This document shows, piece after piece, positions 1 through 5,116 of a stretch of DNA of 6,389 nt. Numbering within the stretch: position 1 is the first letter of the stretch; every line of letters starts with the position of its first letter. Source of the stretch: an uncultured Oscillibacter sp. (GTDB taxonomy: Bacteria; Bacillota; Clostridia; Oscillospirales; Oscillospiraceae); contig CABSFC010000127.1 in assembly GCA_902476875.1 (NCBI GenBank), positions 1-6,389 on the forward strand. The letters are read 5' to 3'. A model generated the notes under the pieces. It was not told where the DNA came from and did not search any database. It worked only from the letters and a program-made list of their open reading frames with translations. The position numbers and the translations under genes were made by a program.

Positions 1-122
1 GGGGCGGCGCGTCGGCGCCGTCAAGCGTTTTGCCACCGGCAAAACCTTGAAATCGCCGGGCTCCGCCTGGCGATTTGAGTCCGATCCGGGTCCCCATTGC
101 GCCCCGCGCAATGGGGCGGCGC
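1..122. repeat. Cluster of four consecutive hairpins, flanked by a 10 bp direct repeat
   Basis: Four inverted repeats stand side by side. Hairpin A pairs 3-10 with 15-22 (loop GTCG, one G-T pair). Hairpin B pairs GTTTTGCC (27-34) with GGCAAAAC (38-45), loop ACC. Hairpin C pairs AAATCGCC (50-57) with GGCGATTT (69-76) and can extend inward to a TCC loop. Hairpin D pairs CCCCATTGCGC (92-102) with GCGCAATGGGG (106-116), loop CCC. The 10-mer GGGGCGGCGC occurs at 1-10 and again at 113-122, so the window may begin at the end of a preceding copy of a ~112 bp unit. No reading frame here resembles a protein, and the rpsI frame is closed by TGA at 48-50. It resembles a REP/MITE-like palindromic repeat or the terminus of a mobile element; I cannot name the family. 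It may continue left of the window. Confidence 0.7.
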
Positions 123-176
123 AAGAAGTACGGTCTGAAGGCCGCCCGCCGCGCCCCCCAGTTCAGCAAGCGCTGA
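120..176 (+). pseudogene. rpsI: Detached 3' tail of ribosomal protein S9 gene
   Basis: The 57 bases translate to RKKYGLKAARRAPQFSKR followed by TGA. This is the highly conserved C-terminus of 30S ribosomal protein S9, whose basic tail reaches into the ribosomal P site; SKR as the last three residues is nearly universal. The usual upstream residues (a D-R-x-x-E type segment) are absent. The frame instead runs into the hairpin cluster and meets TGA at 48-50. An ATG at 111-113 could open a 21-residue ORF, but it has no ribosome binding site. S9 is normally about 130 residues and essential, so a complete copy presumably lies elsewhere, possibly just upstream with a duplicated tail. This could be the displaced 3' end left by an element that integrated into rpsI, or a repeat insertion, or an assembly join. 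The S9 identity is secure; the cause is inferred. Confidence 0.8.
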
Positions 177-195
177 TTTTATCCCGCGTCTTTTC

Positions 196-228
196 AAGAA
201 CGCCGTCCATTGGGCGGCGTTCTTTTTT
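196..228 (+). terminator. Intrinsic terminator after the rpsI tail
   Basis: AAGAACGCCG (196-205) pairs perfectly with CGGCGTTCTT (215-224). The loop can close further through TCC/GGG, and a T run at 223-228 follows. It lies 20 bp after the rpsI stop codon and is probably the native end of the ribosomal protein operon. Confidence 0.88.
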
Positions 229-319
229 CGCGTTTCCCGCGGTTTTCGAAGTGCTTCGCGGAAAACGGTAAATTATATGTAAAATTTGCGGATCTTACCT
301 GGATTGTCATCTCTTCGCC

Positions 320-328
320 TGTTATACT
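320..328 (+). promoter_or_regulatory. Extended -10 promoter for the HAD phosphatase gene
   Basis: TGT followed by TATACT (323-328) is an extended -10 element (TGn plus a 5/6 match to TATAAT). No good -35 is seen at 17 bp; TTGTCA at 304-309 is only 13 bp away. Extended -10 promoters can work without a strong -35. Transcription would start near 335, giving a leader of about 90 nt. Confidence 0.5.
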
Positions 329-347
329 GAAAATATCGTACAGTCCC

Positions 348-392
348 GCCAATGGGGCAATACCTGCGCGCGGAGGCGGCGGGGCCATTGGC
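348..392 (+). other. Inverted repeat in the leader of the HAD gene
   Basis: GCCAATGG (348-355) is complementary to CCATTGGC (385-392) across 29 nt. The right arm also sits in a compact alternative hairpin, GGGCC-ATT-GGCCC (382-394). The two structures are mutually exclusive and end 18 nt before the AAGGAG ribosome binding site. A regulatory role is possible but unproven; high GC alone can produce such pairs. Confidence 0.35.
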
Positions 393-426
393 CCGCCCGC
401 TTGTAAAAGGAAGGAGCAAACAGGAA

Positions 427-1227
427 ATGACTGGCAATCCTATCAATTTCAGCGAAAAGGCCGGCTTTATCTGCGATATGGACGGCGTGATCTATCATGG
501 AAACCGAATTCTGCCCGGTGTGCAGGAGTTCATACAGTGGCTCCACGACGAAAAAAAGGAATACCTGTTTTTGACGAACAACAGCGGCTATACGCCCAGG
601 GAGCTGAACCAGAAGCTGGCCCGCATGGGCCTGGATGTGCCGGAGGAACACTTCTATACCAGCGCTCTGGCCACCGCGGCGTTTTTGAAGGAGCAGGCCC
701 CCGGCTGCTCTGCCTACGTGATCGGTGAGGCGGCGCTCTTTAACGCCCTGTATGACGTAGGCATCACCATGAATGATGTGGACCCCGATTACGTCGTAGT
801 GGGCGAGGGGCGGGCCTATTCCCTGGACACCCTCACCAAGGCGACCAATCTGGTCATGGCCGGCGCAAAGCTGATCGGCGCGAACTCCGACGTCTCCGGT
901 CCCATTGAGAACGGAATCGCGCCCGCCTGCCGGGCTCTGGTGGCCCCGATCGAGATGGCCACCGGCACCCGGGCCTATTTCTGCGGAAAGCCCAATCCCC
1001 TGATGATGCGCACCGGCCTCCGGCTGCTGAACTGTCACTCGGCTGACGCCGTGATGGTGGGCGACCGGATGGACACGGATGTGATCTCCGGACTGGAGAG
1101 CGGGATGTCCACGGTTCTGGTGCTCTCCGGCGTGTCCACCAGGGAGACCCTGAAAGCCTTTGCCTACCGCCCGTCCGCCGTGCTGGACGGCGTGGGCGAC
1201 ATCCCGCGGCTGGCAAAGGGCGGCTGA
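427..1227 (+). CDS. HAD superfamily IIA hydrolase (NagD/AraL-like sugar phosphatase)
   Basis: This 266-residue cytosolic protein has all the HAD catalytic motifs: motif I DMDGV (Asp17 nucleophile, Asp19 acid/base), motif II TNNS (50-53), motif III lysine in CGKPNP (Lys188), and motif IV VGDRMDTD (211-218, Asp213 and Asp218). The cap between motifs II and III, including VVVGEGRAYS (123-132), is typical of subfamily IIA (NagD, AraL, YutF, p-nitrophenylphosphatase). Family members use Mg2+ to dephosphorylate sugar phosphates, nucleotides or related metabolites; the substrate cannot be told here. The length matches the family. ATG 427 was chosen because AAGGAG (411-416) lies 10 nt upstream and motif I is then at the normal distance; the in-frame ATG at 352 has no comparable site. 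The gene appears monocistronic, with a promoter near 323 and a terminator at 1239. Confidence 0.93.
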   Translation: MTGNPINFSEKAGFICDMDGVIYHGNRILPGVQEFIQWLHDEKKEYLFLTNNSGYTPRELNQKLARMGLDVPEEHFYTSALATAAFLKEQAPGCSAYVIGEAALFNALYDVGITMNDVDPDYVVVGEGRAYSLDTLTKATNLVMAGAKLIGANSDVSGPIENGIAPACRALVAPIEMATGTRAYFCGKPNPLMMRTGLRLLNCHSADAVMVGDRMDTDVISGLESGMSTVLVLSGVSTRETLKAFAYRPSAVLDGVGDIPRLAKGG

Positions 1228-1238
1228 TATGCGGCGCG

Positions 1239-1272
1239 AGACGCTTGCCCCTTTTGAGGCAAGCGTCTTTTT
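1239..1272 (+). terminator. Intrinsic terminator of the HAD gene
   Basis: AGACGCTTGCC (1239-1249) pairs perfectly with GGCAAGCGTCT (1258-1268), with an 8 nt loop and Ts through 1272. It begins 11 nt after the stop codon. Confidence 0.92.
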
Positions 1273-1337
1273 GCGCGCCCGCGGTCGCAACCGGAGGTTG
1301 TCAAATCGCCACGAAAAAGGGTGGAGCGGTGGAAGTA

Positions 1338-1379
1338 AGGAGAGCGGCATCTGAACAGGTGCCGCTCTCCTCTGTTTTT
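1338..1379. terminator. Hairpin between convergent genes, probable terminator
   Basis: AGGAGAGCGGCA (1338-1349) pairs perfectly with TGCCGCTCTCCT (1360-1371). On the plus strand it is followed by CTG and TTTTT (1375-1379), a usable U run. It abuts the stop codon of the minus-strand transporter gene (1378-1380), for which it supplies a strong stem with only a weak T run. It probably serves both directions. A small CAACC-GGA-GGTTG hairpin lies just upstream near 1290; nothing else is seen in 1273-1337. Confidence 0.75.
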
Positions 1380-3081
1380 ACGTCGTCCGCGCCATGACGC
1401 CGGAGAAGCAGAACCAGCCCCGGGCGTCCCGGAAGGCGCCGGTCAGGGTGTCCCGCAGCTCCCAGGCGGTACCCCGGGTGTACAGCGGGCTCAGGGCATA
1501 GTCCGTCAGCAGCAGCTCCTCCGCGTCGTGGAGGCAGCCCATTCGGGCTGTTCCGTCGGAGGCGCTGGCGATGATGGCCATCAGCGTGTCATACGCGCTG
1601 TTCTCATAGCCGGTCACATTGTCCTGGCTGTCGGAGGTCCAGTCCATCAAAAAGCACTCCGCGTCGTTGCCCGCGGCCTCCAGGTCCACGCCCGCCAGCG
1701 TGTATTCGCCGGTACGCAGCGCGGTCCACAGCTCCCGTTCCGTGACGCCCCGGGGCGTCACCTGGACCCGCAGGGTGTCCTGCCACTGCTGGCACAGGGC
1801 CTGGGCTACCAGGCCGTTGGTCCCCTCGTCCACATACAGGTACTCCAGCTCCCCCAGGTTCGCGCCGCTGTCGTAGCCCGCGGCCTCCAGAAGGGCCTTC
1901 GCCTGGGCGCAGCGCTCTTCATAGGTCTCCGGGTCGTTGTCCAGCAGCGCCCCGCCCACGGCGCGGAAGCCGCCCTCGTCATTCTCCGGCACGCCGGGGG
2001 GCACCAGTCCCTCCGCCGCCAGGGCCACAACGCTGGCGGTCCGGGCCAGGGCATTTCTGTCGATGGCCGCCGCCAGGGCCTGCCGGATCAGCGGGTCGGC
2101 GAAGGGGTCCTGACGGCAGTTGAACAGCAGCGTGTAGGTTCCCAGCTCCGGGATGGCGCTCCACGCCTCGTCCTCCGCCAGCTCCGCCAGACGTTCCTCG
2201 GTCAGGGGCCACACAGCGTCCACGGCTTTCTGGGCATACAACGTGGCCGCGTCCTCCACTGTGGCCGCGAACTGGAAGGTGATCTCCTTGGGGCCCAGCT
2301 GGTCCCCGTAGTACCGCTCGCTGGCGGATACCAGCAGGGAGACGCCGCCCGCATAGTCCGCGGCCACATAGGCGCCGTTGGTCACCAGCGCCGTGGGGTC
2401 CGCCCACCAGGGGTCCGCCGTCGCGTCCTCGTCGTCCGCCACGGCCTCGATGGCCGCCGTTTTCAGCCGCTGCACCACGTCCTGCCGCAGGGGCATGGTG
2501 GCGGGTGAGGTACAGACCTCCTTCAAAAACCAGTCGTAGGTGCCGTTCAGCGTTACCACCAGGGTGGTGTCGTTCTTGGCGGTCACCTGCAACAGCGTCA
2601 TATCCCCGGCGGAGCGGGCCTCGTCATAGCCGCTGACCACGGACAGCAGCTCCGCGTAGGGCGACCCGCTGGCCGGGTCCGCCAGGCGCTGCCAGGCGTA
2701 CACAAAGTCCGACGCCTTGACGGTCTGCCCGTCGGACCACTTGGCGCTGCGGAGGCGGAAGGTGTAGGTCACGGTGCCGTCGTAGTTCTCCTCCTGGTCC
2801 ACGCTCTTGGCCATGCCCGCCACCACCGAGGTGCCGCCGGAGCCGTCCGCCGTCACCCGCATCAGGTTTTCATACAGGTGGACCAGGATGGTCTGATCGG
2901 TGATGCTCGCCGCGTAGATGGGGTCCAGCGTATCCGGCGCGGGCCCGACGCAGACGGAGAGGGCGACTCCCTCTCCGGCCCTGGCGCAGCCCGCCAGCAG
3001 GGAGAGGCAAAGTGCCGCCGGCAGAAGCAGCGCCGCCAGCCGTTTCATGGGATTTTTCTTTAAACTGCGGCCGTTTTTCAT
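1378..3081 (-). CDS. ABC transporter solute-binding lipoprotein, family 5 (OppA/DppA-like)
   Basis: A 567-residue secreted lipoprotein that should capture oligopeptides, or a related ligand such as a metal chelate, outside the membrane and deliver it to an ABC permease. Residues 1-31 form a signal peptide (basic start, hydrophobic 15-29) ending in the lipobox LLAGC, with Cys32 as the lipid anchor. The mature protein shows family 5 hallmarks: PAPDTLDP (47-54), LYENL (69-73), KWSDGQTVKASDFVYAWQRL (114-133) and LLFNCRQDPFADPLIRQALA (318-337) followed by AAIDRNA. The length fits family 5. Start 3081 was chosen because AAAGGAG (3090-3096) sits 8 nt upstream and the signal peptide follows at once; the longer open frame to 3366 adds non-secretory sequence upstream of the promoter. 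No permease or ATPase gene is adjacent, so it is an orphan binding protein here. The ligand is unknown. Confidence 0.92.
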   Translation of the reverse strand: MKNGRSLKKNPMKRLAALLLPAALCLSLLAGCARAGEGVALSVCVGPAPDTLDPIYAASITDQTILVHLYENLMRVTADGSGGTSVVAGMAKSVDQEENYDGTVTYTFRLRSAKWSDGQTVKASDFVYAWQRLADPASGSPYAELLSVVSGYDEARSAGDMTLLQVTAKNDTTLVVTLNGTYDWFLKEVCTSPATMPLRQDVVQRLKTAAIEAVADDEDATADPWWADPTALVTNGAYVAADYAGGVSLLVSASERYYGDQLGPKEITFQFAATVEDAATLYAQKAVDAVWPLTEERLAELAEDEAWSAIPELGTYTLLFNCRQDPFADPLIRQALAAAIDRNALARTASVVALAAEGLVPPGVPENDEGGFRAVGGALLDNDPETYEERCAQAKALLEAAGYDSGANLGELEYLYVDEGTNGLVAQALCQQWQDTLRVQVTPRGVTERELWTALRTGEYTLAGVDLEAAGNDAECFLMDWTSDSQDNVTGYENSAYDTLMAIIASASDGTARMGCLHDAEELLLTDYALSPLYTRGTAWELRDTLTGAFRDARGWFCFSGVMARTT

Positions 3082-3112
3082 GAAATGCGCTCCTTTCAGG
3101 GAATATAAAACA

Positions 3113-3134
3113 GGTGCTGCTGTGTGGCAGCACC
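3113..3134 (-). promoter_or_regulatory. Leader hairpin upstream of the solute-binding protein gene
   Basis: In the roughly 70 nt leader, GGTGCTGC and GCAGCACC form a perfect 8 bp stem around a 6 nt loop. In transcript order it is followed by TGTTTTATATT, which resembles a weak attenuator. Outside it, TTTCAG (from 3142-3147) can pair with CTGAAA (from 3094-3099), which overlaps the AAAGGAG ribosome binding site. The structure could stabilise the mRNA or tune translation. Pairing is seen; function is inferred. Confidence 0.4.
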
Positions 3135-3157
3135 GTACCTTCTGAAATGACAGAAAT

Positions 3158-3186
3158 ATTATAGAAAATTCCGGCGGATTTGTAAA
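3158..3186 (-). promoter_or_regulatory. Sigma-A type promoter of the solute-binding protein gene
   Basis: On the minus strand, TTTACA (3181-3186) and TATAAT (3158-3163) are separated by exactly 17 bp. This is a near-consensus vegetative promoter. The expected start of transcription is near 3151. Confidence 0.9.
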
Positions 3187-3209
3187 GGCGGACAGGCGGA
3201 AAAAGTAAC

Positions 3210-3236
3210 AAAAAATAACAAAGTTCAGGCTTTGTT
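3210..3236 (-). terminator. Weak terminator-like hairpin, distal of three
   Basis: On the minus strand AACAAAG (3230-3236) pairs with CTTTGTT (3217-3223) around a 6 nt loop. An A and then six Ts (3210-3215) follow. The stem is short and AT-rich, so termination would be inefficient. It lies just upstream of the next gene's -35. Confidence 0.45.
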
Positions 3237-3281
3237 CACATCTTTCGGCGGTTGCGGCGGGCGCTCCTTCGTGATATGCTG

Positions 3282-3313
3282 AAAAAAAGCGGCCGCGGTC
3301 CCGGCTCCGCCTT
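3282..3313 (-). terminator. Intrinsic terminator downstream of the DEAD-box helicase
   Basis: On the minus strand a GC-rich stem (GCGG/CCGC at 3307-3310 and 3289-3292, then CCG/CGG at 3302-3304 and 3293-3295, with a 2 nt bulge and 6 nt loop) is followed by seven Ts (3282-3288). It lies about 64 bp beyond the helicase stop codon. Confidence 0.65.
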
Positions 3314-3332
3314 CCCGACGTATCCGGAAGCA

Positions 3333-3363
3333 GCAGAGGGACAGGCCGCGCCTGTCCCTCTGC
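3333..3363 (-). terminator. Strong hairpin just after the helicase gene, without a T run
   Basis: A perfect 13 bp stem pairs 3333-3345 with 3351-3363 around a 5 nt loop, 13 bp after the helicase stop codon. No T run follows on either strand, so it may act as a 3' mRNA-stabilising or pausing stem with the true terminator at 3282-3313 behind it. Confidence 0.5.
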
Positions 3364-3376
3364 CATATACCTCTGT

Positions 3377-4531
3377 TCAGGCGGGCGCCAGCTTCCCGTC
3401 CTCGCCGAATTTCACCGGCGTGATCTCGTTCCGGGTCTTCTGGGCGATGTCGTCGATCCGGATCTTGGAGGGGAAATCCGCCACAAACGTCACCGCCACG
3501 CCCTGCCGCTTGGCCCGGCCGGTGCGGCCGATGCGGTGGACGTAGTCCTGATTCTCGTCCGGCACGTCGCAGTTGAACACGATATCCACGTCGTCCACGT
3601 CGATGCCCCGGGCCGCCACGTCGGTGGAGACGAACACCCGCAGCCTGCCCTGGCGGAACTGCTCCATCACCTGCTCCCGGCGCTTCTGGGGGATGTCGCC
3701 GTGGATGCACTCCGCGTCGATGCCCCGCATCTGCAGGAATTTTGTGATGCGTTCCGTGGAGCCCTTGGTATTGCAAAAGGCCATGCAGCGGTCAAAGCCG
3801 GTCTCCTCCAGGATCTTCGCGATGGCGTCCGCCTTGCCGTCGTGGGTGACCTCCATGCGGAACTGTTTGATGTCCGGCTTGTTCTGCTCGTCCTCCCGGA
3901 CGGTGATCTCCGCCGCGTCCCGCTGGTAGACCCAGGCGATGTCCATGACCTCCCGGGAGATGGTGGCGGAAAAGAGCCCCAGGTTCTTCCGCTTGTTCAT
4001 CTTGTCCAGCAGGCGGGTGACGTCGTGGATAAAGCCCATGTCCAGCATCCGGTCCGCCTCGTCCAGCACCACGGTCCGCGCCGTGTCCACCCGGACAGTG
4101 CGGCGCTTCATGTGGTCGGCCAGCCGTCCCGGCGTGGCCACCACGATCTGGGGCCGCTTCTTCAGCGTGTCGATCTGCTTGCCGATGGGCTGGCCGCCGT
4201 ACAGGCACACGCTGCGAACCCCCGGCTTGTAGGCGGAAAGATCCCGCAGCTCGTTGGTGATCTGAATGGCCAGTTCCCGGGTGGGGGCCAGGATGACCGC
4301 CTGGACGCTCTCGTCCTCGGGGTCGATATGCTCGATGATGGGGATGCCGTAGGCAAAGGTCTTGCCGGTGCCGGTGGGGGCCTTGGCGATCACGTCCTGC
4401 CAGTCCATCATCGGCGGGATGCAGCCCGCCTGCACCGGGGTGGTAACGGCAATGTTGCGCTGGGCGATGGCCCGCATGATCTCCGGCGAGAGCCCCAGAC
4501 TGTCGAACCGGACGCCTTCCGTGTATTCCAT
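3377..4531 (-). CDS. DEAD-box ATP-dependent RNA helicase, minimal core
   Basis: A 384-residue cytosolic helicase that remodels RNA duplexes with ATP, typically in ribosome assembly, RNA decay or cold adaptation. Motifs appear in order: Q motif (VRFDSLGLSP at 7-16, with Gln34), motif I APTGTGKT (51-58), Ia PTRELA (83-88), GG (112-113), Ib TPGR (133-136), II DEAD (157-160), III SAT (188-190), IV-like MAFCNTK (250-256), V STDVAARGID (302-311) and VI HRIGRTGR (332-339). The protein ends about 45 residues after motif VI, so it lacks the C-terminal RNA-binding tail of DbpA or CsdA; specificity cannot be assigned. Start 4531 was chosen because GAGG lies 9 nt upstream and the Q motif follows closely. 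An in-frame GTG at 4591 would add 20 residues but has no ribosome binding site. Transcribed from its own promoter at 4623-4651. Confidence 0.95.
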   Translation of the reverse strand: MEYTEGVRFDSLGLSPEIMRAIAQRNIAVTTPVQAGCIPPMMDWQDVIAKAPTGTGKTFAYGIPIIEHIDPEDESVQAVILAPTRELAIQITNELRDLSAYKPGVRSVCLYGGQPIGKQIDTLKKRPQIVVATPGRLADHMKRRTVRVDTARTVVLDEADRMLDMGFIHDVTRLLDKMNKRKNLGLFSATISREVMDIAWVYQRDAAEITVREDEQNKPDIKQFRMEVTHDGKADAIAKILEETGFDRCMAFCNTKGSTERITKFLQMRGIDAECIHGDIPQKRREQVMEQFRQGRLRVFVSTDVAARGIDVDDVDIVFNCDVPDENQDYVHRIGRTGRAKRQGVAVTFVADFPSKIRIDDIAQKTRNEITPVKFGEDGKLAPA

Positions 4532-4622
4532 AGCTTGCTTCCTCTTCCAAATGGTATCGTATTCCAATTCCCCCTCCGGCCCGCGGGCCACCGGGAAATC
4601 GGTCGAATCTATAATTCATTCT

Positions 4623-4651
4623 ATTATACCCGGATTTTTTTCACTTGTAAA
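4623..4651 (-). promoter_or_regulatory. Sigma-A type promoter of the DEAD-box helicase gene
   Basis: On the minus strand, TTTACA (4646-4651) and TATAAT (4623-4628) are 17 bp apart, the same boxes and spacing as at 3158-3186. Transcription should start near 4616, giving a leader of about 85 nt that contains the self-complementary 12-mer GGCCCGCGGGCC close to 4580-4591. Confidence 0.9.
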
Positions 4652-4699
4652 GCGCTGGCGGCAAGACGGGACCCGCTTGCCGGCCTTTTCTTCCGGAAG

Positions 4700-4850
4700 T
4701 TCGAAAATTTAGTAAATTTTTGCATAAATCGACAGTTATGCGACGTATTTTGTAAAAATTTTTGGATATTTGTAGTAAAATTGTGTATTGTGTTTACAAC
4801 AGCTTCCTCATTTTATGCTAAATTGTTTTCAGGAGATAGATTGTTCATAC
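4700..4850 (+). promoter_or_regulatory. AT-rich control region upstream of the XRE gene
   Basis: This is the most AT-rich stretch of the window. It contains the near-perfect palindrome AAAATTTA-G-TAAATTTT (4704-4720), the inverted repeat GCATAA/TTATGC (4722-4727 and 4736-4741), and three GTAAA-initiated direct repeats starting at 4712, 4752 and 4775. A possible promoter is TTTACA (4793-4798) with TATGCT (4814-4819), but the 15 bp spacer is short; TCGACA (4729-4734) with TGTAAA (4751-4756) at 16 bp is an alternative. XRE regulators commonly bind such repeats next to their own gene, so autoregulation is likely but inferred. Confidence 0.5.
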
Positions 4851-4863
4851 GGAGGTGTCAAAC

Positions 4864-5079
4864 GTGGCCGAGATGGACTATGTACGCATTTTGCGGGATT
4901 TGCGCGAGGACGCCGATAAGACCCAGACCCAGATCGCGGAGGTGTTGGGAACGTCCCAAACCATGTACGCCCGGTACGAACGCGGAGCCAACGAATTGCC
5001 CATCCACCATCTGATCACGCTCAGCAAGTATTACGGTGTCAGCACCGATTACCTGCTGGGGCTCAGTAAGGAACGGTAA
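4864..5079 (+). CDS. Small XRE-family HTH transcriptional regulator
   Basis: A 71-residue DNA-binding protein made of a single Cro/CI-type five-helix domain. The helix-turn-helix core is TQTQIAEVLGTSQTMYARYE (residues 20-39), followed by the family-typical tail LITLSKYYGVSTDYLLGLS (50-68). There is no C-terminal oligomerisation or effector domain, so it may dimerise through the HTH domain alone. GTG 4864 was chosen as start because GGAGG (4851-4855) sits 8 nt upstream. GTG 4855 overlaps that site, and ATG 4873 lies 17 nt away. It is divergent from the helicase gene and separated by the AT-rich region, so it may control itself and perhaps the helicase. No toxin, phage or partner gene is beside it, and targets cannot be read from the sequence. 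Confidence 0.92.
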   Translation: MAEMDYVRILRDLREDADKTQTQIAEVLGTSQTMYARYERGANELPIHHLITLSKYYGVSTDYLLGLSKER

Positions 5080-5112
5080 AACACGGACAGGAGTTCCTGT
5101 CCGTGTTTTTTT
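5078..5112. terminator. Bidirectional terminator between the XRE gene and the sigma operon
   Basis: A long perfect stem pairs ACACGGACAGGA (5081-5092) with TCCTGTCCGTGT (5095-5106) and extends into flanking A/T pairs. Seven Ts follow on the plus strand (5106-5112) and four Ts on the minus strand. It overlaps the XRE stop codon and ends 5 bp from the stop of the convergent gene, so it can serve both. Confidence 0.93.
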
Positions 5113-5116
5113 GCGC

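Noticed and set aside
1..122. CRISPR array
   Set aside because: The hairpins differ in sequence and there are no repeat-spacer units; the only exact repeat is a single 10-mer pair.
109..358. CAATGGGGC repeated at 109-117 and 350-358
   Set aside because: A single 9 bp match without shared flanks in GC-rich DNA is weak evidence for a second copy of the hairpin element.
352..426. Upstream ATG for the HAD protein at 352
   Set aside because: No ribosome binding site, and the added 25 residues are outside the usual HAD-IIA fold; ATG 427 has AAGGAG at 10 nt.
322..1350. 342-residue minus-strand open frame opposite the HAD gene
   Set aside because: It is antisense to a gene with intact catalytic motifs, has low-complexity His/Gly/Arg-rich sequence and no ribosome binding site; GC-rich coding DNA gives long open shadow frames.
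1528..2508. 326-residue plus-strand open frame
   Set aside because: It lies opposite the solute-binding protein, is composed of Gly/Arg/Val/His-rich filler and shows no domain.
3082..3366. N-terminal extension of the solute-binding protein frame
   Set aside because: It would place the promoter and ribosome binding site inside the coding region and hide the signal peptide.
4532..4591. GTG start at 4591 for the helicase
   Set aside because: No Shine-Dalgarno sequence precedes it, whereas ATG 4531 has one.
4729..4735. Possible Spo0A-like box in the XRE upstream region
   Set aside because: The minus-strand match is only TGTCGAT-like, a partial fit to TGTCGAA, and would be expected by chance.
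3536..5014. 492-residue plus-strand open frame
   Set aside because: It runs antisense through the whole helicase gene and then out of frame into the XRE gene; no domain or start signal.
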